Positions 1 to 7,970 of a stretch of DNA of 64,000 nucleotides are shown here, in pieces. A program made the translations under genes and the position numbers. The notes below the pieces were generated by a model. It was given only the letters and a program-made list of their open reading frames with translations, was not told where the DNA came from and did no database searches. This DNA comes from Vreelandella neptunia (GTDB lineage Bacteria; Pseudomonadota; Gammaproteobacteria; Pseudomonadales; Halomonadaceae), in the NCBI RefSeq assembly GCF_034479615.1, contig NZ_CP140255.1, positions 3,410,001-3,474,000 on the forward strand, written 5' to 3'. Numbering within the stretch: the first letter of the stretch is position 1; each line of letters opens with the position of its first letter.

Positions 1-25
1 GCGGGATTCTCTCAAGGAGCAAAGC

Positions 26-772
26 ATGTTGGAACCCATGAGCCGTCGGCGCTCGCTACTCCATGAAGCTCGCTGCCAAACCTGCAGTTTGAGTTCACTG
101 TGCCTGCCACTTGCCCTTGAGCTGGACGACGTGGGGCAGTTTGACGCCATTATTCGTCGTCGCGCGCCGCTGAAAAAAGGCGAACCGCTGTTTCGTCAGG
201 GCGACGCCTTTACCAGCGTTTACGCTGTACGTTCGGGCAGTTTGAAGCAGACCAGCGCTGAAGGTAACGGCAGCGAACAGCTAACCAATTTCTACCTACC
301 CAGTGAGCTGGTGGGACTGGATGGCATTGACGAAGAGCACTACCCCGGTAGCGTTATCGCCCTGGAAACCACCACCGTCTGTGAGATTCCTTTTGACCGC
401 CTGGACTTACTCTCAGAAGAGTTGCCCGAACTGCGGGGCCAGCTGTATCGGAGCATGAGCAAAGAGTTGCGCGATGACCGACGCATGATGCGCCTACTCT
501 CGCGCAAAACCGCCGATCAGCGGCTGGCCACCTTTTTGATTACCCTTTCGGACCGTTTTCGTCGCAGAGGCTATTCGCCTTACAGCTTTCGCCTCTCAAT
601 GCCCAGGGCTGATATCGGCAACTATCTGGGCCTCGCGGTTGAAACGGTCAGCCGCATACTAAGCCGCTTTCAGCAACAGAATGTGGTGGCGGTCTCCGGG
701 CGAGAGGTCAACATTCTCGATATGCAGCGTTTGATTACCCTCGCCGAAGAGGAAGAGCAAACGGTTAGCTGA
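26..772 (+). CDS. anr: Anr/FNR-type oxygen-sensing transcription regulator
   Basis: A 248-aa Crp/FNR-family regulator that would switch genes between aerobic and anaerobic states. Cys17, Cys20, Cys26 and the distant Cys119 reproduce the spacing of the four [4Fe-4S] ligands of E. coli FNR and Pseudomonas Anr. The effector beta-barrel spans about 40-150, followed by the long dimer helix. A winged HTH at about 180-235 has the recognition helix VETVSR, with the Glu, Ser and Arg that in FNR read TTGAT-N4-ATCAA. A GGAG sits just upstream of the ATG at 26 and fixes the start. The 3' end overlaps the convergent ttcA by 8 bp. Its promoter lies outside the window, so autoregulation cannot be judged. 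I use anr rather than fnr because the protein resembles Pseudomonas Anr; the function is the same. Confidence 0.95.
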   Translation: MLEPMSRRRSLLHEARCQTCSLSSLCLPLALELDDVGQFDAIIRRRAPLKKGEPLFRQGDAFTSVYAVRSGSLKQTSAEGNGSEQLTNFYLPSELVGLDGIDEEHYPGSVIALETTTVCEIPFDRLDLLSEELPELRGQLYRSMSKELRDDRRMMRLLSRKTADQRLATFLITLSDRFRRRGYSPYSFRLSMPRADIGNYLGLAVETVSRILSRFQQQNVVAVSGREVNILDMQRLITLAEEEEQTVS

Positions 773-1685
773 CGTTATAGGCCTGGATGCGCCCTGCCAG
801 CAGCTCTGCCTGCTTGGCCTCTAGACCTTCAAAATCGAAAAGGTTGCGGTCAGCCAACTGGGAAGGGGCAATGTTGGTGACGGCCTTGAACATGCTTTCC
901 AGACGGCCAGGAAACTTTTTGTCCCACTCGGCGAGCATCTCTTTCACCACCTGGCGCTGCATATTAGGCTGTGAGCCGCAAAGATTGCAGGGGATAATCG
1001 GAAACGCCATCAGCCGCGAAAACTCGGCGATATCAGCCTCTTTGCAGTAGGCCAAGGGCCGAATAACGATATTTTTACCATCATCGGATAACAGCTTTGG
1101 CGGCATCGCTTTTAGATTGCCGCCAAAAAACATATTGAGAAACAGCGTTTCGAGAATATCTTCCCGGTGATGACCCAGGGCAATCTTATTGGCGCCTATC
1201 TCTTCAGCGAAACCATATAGCGAGCCGCGCCGCAGCCGTGAACAGAGCGCGCAGGTGGTTTTACCTTCGGGGGTTTTCTCTTTCACCACCGAGTAAGTAT
1301 CGCGCTCGACAATGTGGTACTCCACGCCCTGCTTATCCAGATAAGCGGGCAGTACGTGTTCGGGAAAGCCCGGCTGTTTTTGATCCAGGTTGACCGCTAC
1401 CAGCGAGAAATTGACCGGCGCATTGCGCTGCAAATTGCGCAAAATCTCCAGCATGGTGTAGCTGTCTTTTCCACCGGAGAGGCAGACCATCACGCGATCG
1501 CCTTCACTGATCATTTGGTAATCAATGATCGCATTGCCCACTTCTCGGCGCAGACGCTTTTGCAGCTTGTTAAATTCACGCTTCTGCTTCGCATCAGCCA
1601 GCTCAGGCTGGTCGTGCTCAGCGTCAGCTGGGGTGGCTCCAACCGTATTAAGGTGAGCAGGATCAAAGTGATCAAGAGTTTGCAT
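765..1685 (-). CDS. ttcA: tRNA 2-thiocytidine(32) synthetase TtcA
   Basis: ATP- and iron-sulfur-dependent enzyme that puts sulfur on cytidine 32 of certain tRNAs, 306 aa. The PP-loop ATP-binding motif SGGKDS is at residues 70-75. Cys145 and Cys148 (CALC) and a second Cys pair at 233/236 (PCNLC) supply the cluster ligands typical of the family. The N-terminal 40 residues are family-variable. The gene is monocistronic, reads toward anr and shares its last 8 bp with the end of anr, so no terminator fits between them. A consensus-like promoter lies about 30 bp upstream of the ATG. TtcA and FNR-type genes are also near neighbours in E. coli. Confidence 0.95.
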   Translation of the reverse strand: MQTLDHFDPAHLNTVGATPADAEHDQPELADAKQKREFNKLQKRLRREVGNAIIDYQMISEGDRVMVCLSGGKDSYTMLEILRNLQRNAPVNFSLVAVNLDQKQPGFPEHVLPAYLDKQGVEYHIVERDTYSVVKEKTPEGKTTCALCSRLRRGSLYGFAEEIGANKIALGHHREDILETLFLNMFFGGNLKAMPPKLLSDDGKNIVIRPLAYCKEADIAEFSRLMAFPIIPCNLCGSQPNMQRQVVKEMLAEWDKKFPGRLESMFKAVTNIAPSQLADRNLFDFEGLEAKQAELLAGRIQAYNVS

Positions 1686-1716
1686 GGTATAAGCACTGCC
1701 GAGGGTAGAAGGCGTG

Positions 1717-1745
1717 AGATAAAAAAGTAATAACTATTCTAACAA
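1717..1745 (-). promoter_or_regulatory. Predicted sigma70 promoter of ttcA
   Basis: On the minus strand TTGTTA (1740-1745) and TTATCT (1717-1722) are separated by exactly 17 bp. This would start transcription near 1710, about 25 nt before the ttcA start codon. Prediction from sequence only. Confidence 0.5.
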
Positions 1746-1835
1746 CACTCACCGCCTGACCCAACTAATCAGACGTAGCCACACAAGATATCGCAATTGA
1801 AAATGACTATTTTGAACGCTGTACCATATCTCGGT

Positions 1836-1930
1836 GCGAGGGTAGCTTGGAGCGAGGGTCTTTTGTCATGGATGACAAAAGTAGCGCCCAGGGAGGGGTT
1901 CACAGCGCCCTCGCGGAAAGCTGCCCTCGC
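1836..1930. repeat. 95-bp nested-hairpin element between the exonuclease-like gene and ttcA
   Basis: Three nested stems can be read directly. The outer stem GCGAGGGTAGCTT (1836-1848) pairs with AAGCTGCCCTCGC (1918-1930), 13 bp with one G-T wobble. A second stem GCGAGGG (1852-1858) pairs with CCCTCGC (1908-1914). An inner hairpin TTTTGTCAT (1861-1869) pairs with ATGACAAAA (1872-1880). No T-run follows on either strand, so it is not a standard terminator. It lies beyond the 3' end of the upstream minus-strand operon and before the ttcA promoter. The compact multi-stem design resembles intergenic repeat families, but only one copy is in this window. Confidence 0.6.
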
Positions 1931-1947
1931 CACGATGAAGGAGACTA

Positions 1948-2610
1948 CTATGCCACCTCCGCCATAATACGCTGCAGGCGCATATACAGCAGTGCGCTGG
2001 CGGTGGCCTCTCCAAGCACACTCTGCACGTCTATGGCGGGCACTTGCCAACACGCCAACGCCTGGGCGAAGCTGCTGGGCGCCTCGACCTCCGGGTGCAA
2101 ACGCCGTAGCTGGCGCTGATGCAGTTTTGCCACATCGACCTGGGCGTTGGGCAGAGCAAAATTCAGCCGCTTAGTGAGAAGTGCATTTAACGCCCCGATG
2201 CGCTTCTCCAACTGCCAGCCAACGATGGGACGATTGCCGATAAATTCCACTAACGCGCCCAAGTTATCACTGCTTGGCGGCAGCACCGCCCCCGCCTCGC
2301 ATAGCAAGTGATGACGGCGCAGCGTTGCACTTTCGGGCTGCTTCGTGCTGCCCAAGGTGATTACAAAGGCACGACTGGTATGCACCTGCTGCTGGCTCAG
2401 TACCACTGCTGCCAAGCTAATGATCGGTACGCAGGCCGTGGGAGTGACGGTGCAGGCAAGCGCCACCAGCTCCTCCCCCATATAGGGCTGAAACAGCCAG
2501 GCGTAGGGGGATTCTGCACAGCGTCGCCGGTCGCTTTCGCGACGTAGCAGGGTACGCAGAGAGCCGCTAAATAGCGCCACATGTCGATCTAACAGCCGCA
2601 TTCCGCTCAC
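1948..2610 (-). CDS. Degenerate DnaQ-like 3'-5' exonuclease-fold protein (probably inactive)
   Basis: A 220-aa protein that aligns by eye with DEDD exonucleases (DNA polymerase III epsilon type) but without the catalytic set. The Exo I strand that normally carries D-x-E reads A52-C53-T54. The Exo II motif usually containing the second Asp reads IVGWQLEKRIGAL (129-141), with Arg137 near that position. In the C-terminal ExoIII-like helix the His is replaced by Gln196 and the Asp by Glu201. The scaffold (IISLAAVVL after Exo I, GEATASALLYMRL at the end) is kept. It starts at a GTG with a GGAG 6 nt upstream and overlaps the DUF294 gene by 4 nt, so the two are translationally coupled. I infer a binding or regulatory role. 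Alignment by eye may misplace single residues, but the loss of D-x-E is clear. Confidence 0.7.
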   Translation of the reverse strand: MSGMRLLDRHVALFSGSLRTLLRRESDRRRCAESPYAWLFQPYMGEELVALACTVTPTACVPIISLAAVVLSQQQVHTSRAFVITLGSTKQPESATLRRHHLLCEAGAVLPPSSDNLGALVEFIGNRPIVGWQLEKRIGALNALLTKRLNFALPNAQVDVAKLHQRQLRRLHPEVEAPSSFAQALACWQVPAIDVQSVLGEATASALLYMRLQRIMAEVA

Positions 2611-4463
2611 GAATACTCCAAATGGTAACGATGGGAAAGCCGCTGCTTAAAGTCTTTGACAATATGCATCGCTTCACGCAAAAGATCGCGCTCCAGGGAA
2701 GAGAGGTTTTGCACTACAACACGGTTAGCGCGACTGCTGTTTTGGGAGCTAGCGTCCTGGGCACTGGCTTGAGCACCGACAGGCGTCTCCAACGCGGTTA
2801 GCTGCTGTTTAAGACGTAGCTCGGAAAACAGTGCCAACGCTTCGCCCAGGTCATCGGCAAAACGGCGATCCAACCGACCATCAGCAGCCAGTGCATCCAA
2901 ACGATCAAACGTCGAGGTGGCTTTGATGCGCCGCTCAAGCGCCATGGTGCGCACGCCGTGAACGATAGGGAAAATACCGCCTTTCTTAATATCGATACCG
3001 TGCTGAGGCTTTTTTAGGGAGCCGAACAGCGTCAGAGGCGTCGAGAAACGTAGCGCCGTACGAGCAAAATAGGAAAGCAGCAGCTCATCGCCCGAACAGC
3101 GTTCAAATAACTCATCACGGACGCTTTCAAGCAGGCTGGGGTTGCCCGCTACGGCATGGGCATCGAGCATAATGGCCAGCTTCATCAGACTATCGCCATC
3201 ACGCTCCCTGGCCCACTTGGCAATATTGCCTTTCCACTGGGATACCGTAGCCACCCACTCGGAATTAGACACCATAATATTGCCGGGGCACGGCGGGTAA
3301 CCAAGCTGAATCAGGGTATCGGTGAGCGTCTGCATGTGGCTGGCAAGATCAGGCCACTGGGTGTCATCGGCAAGTATCAAGCCGTTATCCTGATCCGTTT
3401 TTAGAATCTGCTCACCGCGCCCTTCGCTGCCCATCACCATCATGCAGCTCTGCTCGTGGTAGCGCTCATCAATGGTGAACTCCCAGGCTTTACTTATAAT
3501 ACGGCCATTCAGTGCAGCGAGCAGATCCATTGCAAAGCGAAGCTTAACGCCCTGAGCCATCAGCGCTTTGACGAGCTCCGGCGTGCGCTGGCTGGCCGCC
3601 GAAAGCGCCTCCAAATTGGCCGCCTGCTCGACCTGCAGGCTCACCACATAGCTTCGGCTTGAGAAGTAGCTAAGCACGTCAGTGAGTTCTACAACGCCTT
3701 TCAAGGCGTTCTGCTCCATCACTACCACCCGCGAGACTTTATGGCGGGTCATTAGCACCAATACTTCAAATAAGTACTGATCCGGCGCCACGGTCACTAA
3801 ATTAAAATGGGCGATCTCATCCACCGCTGATGTTACCGCGCTACCTTTCAACACTAACGCGTTGAGCAGATCGGTTTTTGTCACCATGCCAAGGATGTCC
3901 TGGGTCTCTACCAACAGGCTGTCGGCGTGGCTTTCTTTGAGCTGTTTTACAGCGCTGGCAATATCGGTCGCCGCCGCCATCAGCAGCGGCTCGCGCATAC
4001 ACTCGCTCACCTTTGCCAACATAAACCCCGCCATGGTGACACCACCTTCGGCGCGCTTTTCGGTCAACAGGCGCGCTTTATGGGTCAGCGACTGGCGAAA
4101 AAAATTGCTGAAATCAGGGTATTGGCGACACAACTGTTGAAACAGCGCTTTGGGTAGCAGGTAACAAAGACACTCCTGCTCAGCCTTAAAGCGGTAGCGG
4201 CTTTTACCATTGAGTATGCTGATCGCCCCAAACAGATCCCCCGCCGTGTAGTGGCCAATGCGTGATGTAGATGAGGGTAGCGTCGGATCAATTTCCGCCA
4301 CTTCGCCTTTATGAATCAGAAAAACAAACTCACCCGCTTGCCCGGTCTCTAAAATGATTTCGTCACGGTCAAAATAGGCAAGGTCAATACCACGGCGAAT
4401 GTGGTCACGCCCCTCATCATCAAGAAGCGTAAACGGCAACTGGGATAGATCCACATCGACCAT
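2607..4463 (-). CDS. cNMP-binding/CBS/DUF294 nucleotidyltransferase-like protein
   Basis: About 618 aa with four modules: a Crp-like cyclic-nucleotide fold (about 5-135), a CBS-domain pair (about 160-285), a DUF294 nucleotidyltransferase domain with GSEGRGEQ followed by TDQDN (about 340-360; the G-S...D-x-D metal and NTP signature of GlnD/GlnE-like enzymes), and the DUF294 C-terminal domain (about 430-570). In the cNMP fold the usual FGE(L/I)AL reads FGAISIL, so the ribose-binding Glu is missing and cAMP binding is doubtful. The ATG at 4463 has GAGG about 9 nt upstream and is preferred over the ATG at 4478. The gene overlaps the exonuclease-like gene by 4 nt. Substrate unknown; homologues often neighbour the acetate symporter and acs genes in gammaproteobacteria. 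Confidence 0.85.
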   Translation of the reverse strand: MVDVDLSQLPFTLLDDEGRDHIRRGIDLAYFDRDEIILETGQAGEFVFLIHKGEVAEIDPTLPSSTSRIGHYTAGDLFGAISILNGKSRYRFKAEQECLCYLLPKALFQQLCRQYPDFSNFFRQSLTHKARLLTEKRAEGGVTMAGFMLAKVSECMREPLLMAAATDIASAVKQLKESHADSLLVETQDILGMVTKTDLLNALVLKGSAVTSAVDEIAHFNLVTVAPDQYLFEVLVLMTRHKVSRVVVMEQNALKGVVELTDVLSYFSSRSYVVSLQVEQAANLEALSAASQRTPELVKALMAQGVKLRFAMDLLAALNGRIISKAWEFTIDERYHEQSCMMVMGSEGRGEQILKTDQDNGLILADDTQWPDLASHMQTLTDTLIQLGYPPCPGNIMVSNSEWVATVSQWKGNIAKWARERDGDSLMKLAIMLDAHAVAGNPSLLESVRDELFERCSGDELLLSYFARTALRFSTPLTLFGSLKKPQHGIDIKKGGIFPIVHGVRTMALERRIKATSTFDRLDALAADGRLDRRFADDLGEALALFSELRLKQQLTALETPVGAQASAQDASSQNSSRANRVVVQNLSSLERDLLREAMHIVKDFKQRLSHRYHLEYS

Positions 4464-4925
4464 GGGGTATAACCTCATTAAACGGGCTGCGACTAACCGG
4501 ATCTTGCCTTATGGCGAGCTAGCAGACATAAGCAAAAATAAATAAACGTCGTGACTCGATACTGGCCCACATAAATTGGCCCACACCAGCGCTTCAAAAA
4601 CTGTTGTCGATTATTATATGAAGGTGGCTGTACGGGTATAAAGGATTCACTTCCCAAGTAGCAAGTAGAACCTTGTTATACCTTTAGCTATCACGCTAAA
4701 GTCGAAGCGACTTTTGATACGCGACCAAAGTATCGACTCATACTAACCGTCACTCCCTATTAAACGCTGTGCATGTATTTAAAGTAGCCAATAACTGCTT
4801 TTATTTGCTTACTAGACTATCGTCCCATAGCCTTGCAAACACCTGCAAACTTCGCTTAAACAGCCTTTAAAAACTCATATTTTCAACGACATGCAGGTTG
4901 AACAAAGCCACTTAGCTGTTTATTG

Positions 4926-4977
4926 ATACCAAAGTCTGGGATTTATTTTTTGACGTTTATTGCCCAGTATTAACAAT
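4926..4977 (+). promoter_or_regulatory. Candidate activated promoter of the DUF4212/symporter operon with possible CrbR site
   Basis: A weak promoter is readable as TTGACG (4950-4955), a 16-bp spacer and AACAAT (4972-4977). Directly upstream, at about -58 to -43 from the expected start, lies ATACCAAAGTCTGGGA (4926-4941). Its first 12 bases recur with one change upstream of acs. A poor -10 with a motif just upstream of -35 suits an activator-dependent promoter. CrbR is the obvious candidate, but the assignment is inference. Confidence 0.35.
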
Positions 4978-4985
4978 GAGTCATG

Positions 4986-5106
4986 CAGGGTAATCGCACG
5001 TCGCTAACTAACTCGAAATTTCATATCGAATAATAAGGTGACGTGCCAAGAGAAGCTGACTCACCACTCCTAATGTTTGAGTGGCTTTAGACGTGCGATT
5101 GCCCTG
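4986..5106. repeat. 17-bp inverted repeat with 87-bp spacer upstream of DUF4212
   Basis: CAGGGTAATCGCACGTC (4986-5002) pairs along its whole length with GACGTGCGATTGCCCTG (5090-5106), with one T-G wobble. The 7-mer GACGTGC occurs again inside the spacer at 5040-5046, giving three copies in 110 bp (the first in inverse orientation). If transcription starts near 4984, the repeat would form a long-range stem in the mRNA leader. Otherwise it may be a set of protein-binding sites. Confidence 0.65.
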
Positions 5107-5171
5107 ATGGGTCACACGCTATTCCTCGTGAACTTTCCCAACCTTAAAAATCACAAGTGGAGAGCAACACA

Positions 5172-5432
5172 ATGGCAGACGACAAAACCAATGCTGCTGA
5201 ATACTGGAAAGCAAACGTCCGCTTAATTTTCGGATGCCTGGCTGTTTGGGCATTTGTGTCTTACGGATGCGCTATCCTTTTTCGCCCACTGCTCGCCGGC
5301 ATTCCGGTTGGCGGCACTGATCTTGGCTTCTGGTTTGCACAACAGGGCTCTATCTTGACATTTATCGCGCTGATCTTCTTCTACGCCTGGAAGATGAATA
5401 AGCTCGATCAAAAATTTGGCCTTGGGGAGTAA
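5172..5432 (+). CDS. DUF4212 small membrane subunit of sodium:solute symporter
   Basis: An 86-aa membrane protein with two transmembrane segments (about 20-40 and 55-75) and a charged C-terminus, matching the DUF4212 family that always precedes a VC_2705-type SSS symporter. The ATG at 5172 is chosen because GGAG is placed ideally upstream; a GTG at 5157 would overlap that ribosome-binding site. The stop lies 6 nt before the symporter gene, so the two are co-transcribed and probably form one transporter, likely for acetate or another short organic acid. The substrate is inferred from the neighbouring acs and crbS. Confidence 0.88.
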   Translation: MADDKTNAAEYWKANVRLIFGCLAVWAFVSYGCAILFRPLLAGIPVGGTDLGFWFAQQGSILTFIALIFFYAWKMNKLDQKFGLGE

Positions 5433-5438
5433 GCCGGT

Positions 5439-7220
5439 ATGAGCCAGTTTGCAATTAACTTACTGTTCGTCGGCGCCTCCTTTGCCTTGTATATAGGCAT
5501 TGCTATTTGGGCGCGCGCCGGCTCAACGAAAGACTTCTATGTTGCCGGGGGCGGGGTTCACCCCATCACCAACGGCATGGCCACCGCAGCTGACTGGATG
5601 TCAGCGGCATCGTTTATTTCCATGGCGGGTCTGCTGGCCTCGGGTGGCTACGCCAACTCCACCTTCCTCATGGGCTGGACCGGTGGCTACGTTATCCTCG
5701 CGATGTTGTTAGCACCTTACCTGCGTAAGTTTGGTAAGTTCACCGTGCCTGACTTCATCGGTGACCGTTTCTACAGCAACACCGCTCGCCTCGTTGCGAT
5801 CGTGTGCTTGATTGTGGCCTCGGTTACCTACGTTATCGGTCAAATGACCGGTGCGGGCGTGGCTTTCTCGCGCTTCCTTGAAGTCAGCAACACTTGGGGT
5901 ATCTGGTTAGCAGCGCTGATCGTTTTCCTCTACGCCGTATTTGGCGGCATGAAAGGCATCACCTACACCCAGGTGGCCCAGTACATCGTTCTAATCATCG
6001 CTTACACCATTCCTGCGGTGTTTATTGCCTTCCAACTAACTGGCAACCCGATTCCGATGTTCGGTATGTTCAGTACCCACACAGAATCCGGCATGCCTTT
6101 ACTGGCCAAGTTAAATGATGTGGTCAATGCACTTGGCTTCCGGGACTACACTGCTGACGTGGACAACAAGCTCAATATGGTGTTGTTCACCCTGTCGCTG
6201 ATGGTCGGTACTGCCGGTCTACCCCACGTTATCATTCGCTTCTTCACCGTCCCGAAAGTCGCCGATGCGCGCTGGTCTGCAGGCTGGGCACTGGTATTCA
6301 TTGCACTGCTCTACCTCACCGCTCCAGCGGTAGGTTCGATGGCGCGCCTTAACTTGGCGACAACCGTGTACCCAGAGATGGCTGGTCAGACTGAAAACTA
6401 TGAAGAGGCGGCGCTAAACCCTATCCTGTACGAAGAGCGTCCAGATTGGGTTCGCACATGGGAAGAAACCGGCCTGATCAGCTTCAACGATCTCAACAAC
6501 GATGGCCGTATTCAGCTATATAATGATTCTGCTGACTACTCGGATCGTGGCTGGGAAGGCAACGAACTAACCGTTAATAACGACATTCTGGTACTCGCCA
6601 ACCCGGAAATTGCCAACTTGCCTGGCTGGGTTATTGGTTTGATCGCAGCAGGTGGTATCGCGGCGGCACTGTCTACCGCAGCAGGCTTGCTACTGGCGAT
6701 CTCGTCGGCGATCAGTCACGACTTGATCAAAACCATGATCAATCCCAAGATCACCGAAAAAGGCGAGATGTTGGCGGCGCGAATCTCCATGGGCGGCGCG
6801 ATATTGCTGGCCACTTACTTAGGGCTTAATCCGCCTGGGTTTGCGGCGCAAACGGTGGCGTTGGCCTTTGGTATCGCCGGTGCATCGCTGTTCCCGGCGC
6901 TTATGATGGGTATATTCTCTAAGCGGATGAACAGTTCAGGTGCGGTTGCCGGTATGCTGGCGGGCTTGATTTGTACTCTGCTTTACATCTTCACCTATCT
7001 GGGCTGGTTCTTCGTACCAGAGACCAATATGCTGGCCAACACGCCGGATAACTGGATCTTCGGTATCTCGCCGCTCTCATTCGGTGCCGTAGGTGCGATG
7101 ATCAACTTCGCCGTTGCCTTCGCGGTTTCCAGAGTGACAGCTGCACCGCCGCAGGAAATTCAGGATCTGGTGGAAAGCGTTCGCTATCCGAAAGGTGCTG
7201 GCATGGCGATAGATCACTAA
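5439..7220 (+). CDS. Sodium:solute symporter, VC_2705 subfamily (ActP-like, probable acetate uptake)
   Basis: A 593-aa inner-membrane SSS (SLC5) protein with about 13 membrane helices. The early helices carry DWMSAASFISMAGLLASGGY, typical of acetate/ActP-like members. Between the central helices lies a subfamily-specific hydrophilic insertion (about residues 310-390). It contains an EF-hand-like loop from Asp351: Asp351, Asn353, Asp355, Gly356, Ile358. It is partnered with DUF4212 and followed by a strong terminator. Its position in the crbS-crbR-acs region suggests import of acetate for acetyl-CoA synthesis. Other short carboxylates are possible, so no gene symbol is given. Confidence 0.9.
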   Translation: MSQFAINLLFVGASFALYIGIAIWARAGSTKDFYVAGGGVHPITNGMATAADWMSAASFISMAGLLASGGYANSTFLMGWTGGYVILAMLLAPYLRKFGKFTVPDFIGDRFYSNTARLVAIVCLIVASVTYVIGQMTGAGVAFSRFLEVSNTWGIWLAALIVFLYAVFGGMKGITYTQVAQYIVLIIAYTIPAVFIAFQLTGNPIPMFGMFSTHTESGMPLLAKLNDVVNALGFRDYTADVDNKLNMVLFTLSLMVGTAGLPHVIIRFFTVPKVADARWSAGWALVFIALLYLTAPAVGSMARLNLATTVYPEMAGQTENYEEAALNPILYEERPDWVRTWEETGLISFNDLNNDGRIQLYNDSADYSDRGWEGNELTVNNDILVLANPEIANLPGWVIGLIAAGGIAAALSTAAGLLLAISSAISHDLIKTMINPKITEKGEMLAARISMGGAILLATYLGLNPPGFAAQTVALAFGIAGASLFPALMMGIFSKRMNSSGAVAGMLAGLICTLLYIFTYLGWFFVPETNMLANTPDNWIFGISPLSFGAVGAMINFAVAFAVSRVTAAPPQEIQDLVESVRYPKGAGMAIDH

Positions 7221-7279
7221 GTCATACTCCTTCCTGACGCGTTGTCGCCTACGGCGGTAACGCTTTGGAATCGACCTCA

Positions 7280-7314
7280 CCATCGGGCTTCCTTAGGGAG
7301 GCCCGATGGCTTTT
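7280..7314 (+). terminator. Rho-independent terminator after the symporter gene
   Basis: CCATCGGGCTTCC (7280-7292) pairs with GGAGGCCCGATGG (7297-7309) around a TTAG loop, 13 bp with one wobble, followed by CTTTT. It ends the DUF4212/symporter transcript about 60 bp after the stop codon. Confidence 0.9.
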
Positions 7315-7354
7315 ATAGATAGCTTTTATAGCCGGCTTTTTGAAAGGATGATTT

Positions 7355-7864
7355 ATGATTTGGCATTTGATCGCCGCCGTTTTCGCAGGCCTTGCGGCCG
7401 CGGGGATTGGCCTGATACTGCGTAATTTGAGCGGCAAACGTTTGCCCAAGTGGATAGTGCCGGTGTTTGGCGGGCTGGGTATGCTGGGCTATCAAGTTCA
7501 GGTGGAGTACAGCTGGTTTGACCACAAGCAGGCGCAACTGCCCGAGACCGCCACGGTTATTTCAACCGAAAGCACCACGGCGGTATGGCGCCCCTGGACC
7601 TTTGCCATTCCCATGACCACCAAGTTCACCGTGGTGGACAGCGAGAACATCCGTATTACCCAGCAGGATGGTGCCCGTTTAGCGGAGTTCATCCTTTATC
7701 AGTTTGAGCGCCATCACACTGACATTTTGATCACCCAGCCCTATATACTCAACTGTGAGAGTCGTGAGTTGGTACCTCTGGATCAAGACAGCCGTGACCC
7801 TATTCTTGAAGAGATACGTACGCTGCGCGAAACATCACCGCTGCTCAGCAACGTATGCACATAG
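7355..7864 (+). CDS. Hypothetical single-pass membrane protein between symporter and crbS
   Basis: 169 aa. One N-terminal transmembrane helix (about 4-24) and a second weakly hydrophobic stretch (about 34-48) are followed by a soluble domain of about 120 residues with no motif I recognise. An AAAGGA precedes the ATG at 7355. It lies after the symporter terminator and before crbS, in the same direction, so it probably has its own promoter or depends on readthrough. The conserved-looking soluble part (YSWFDHKQAQLP, WTFAIPMTTKF) suggests a real family tied to this locus. Function unknown. Confidence 0.75.
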   Translation: MIWHLIAAVFAGLAAAGIGLILRNLSGKRLPKWIVPVFGGLGMLGYQVQVEYSWFDHKQAQLPETATVISTESTTAVWRPWTFAIPMTTKFTVVDSENIRITQQDGARLAEFILYQFERHHTDILITQPYILNCESRELVPLDQDSRDPILEEIRTLRETSPLLSNVCT

Positions 7865-7870
7865 ACAAAT

Positions 7871-7912
7871 AAACAGCTCGTGGTACAAACGGTCGTACAC
7901 GACCCGCTGTTT
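7871..7912 (+). terminator. Bulged hairpin between the hypothetical gene and crbS
   Basis: AAACAGC (7871-7877) plus TCGTG pairs with CACGA plus GCTGTTT (7906-7912), 12 bp with a 3-nt bulge. Only a short T-run follows, so it is a weak terminator candidate or a leader structure. Confidence 0.35.
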
Positions 7913-7970
7913 CGCCTAGAATGAAGCCTTTTGACTGACGCACGTTAAACACTCTGGCGGGGAGAAAGGC

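Larger units (their letters stand above)
4464..5171. other. 708-bp divergent intergenic region upstream of the symporter operon
   Basis: AT-richer than its surroundings and without a credible gene. It must carry the promoters of the DUF294 operon (leftward) and of the DUF4212/symporter operon (rightward). Besides the elements listed separately it has two small perfect hairpins: TTTAGC (4683-4688) with GCTAAA (4695-4700), and AAAGTCG (4698-4704) with CGACTTT (4708-4714). The two overlap by 3 nt, so only one can form at a time. Their role is not evident. Confidence 0.6.

Noticed and set aside
1769..2119. Short open frames in both directions upstream of ttcA
   Set aside because: They cover the nested hairpin element and the end of the exonuclease-like gene; no start signals or recognisable protein.
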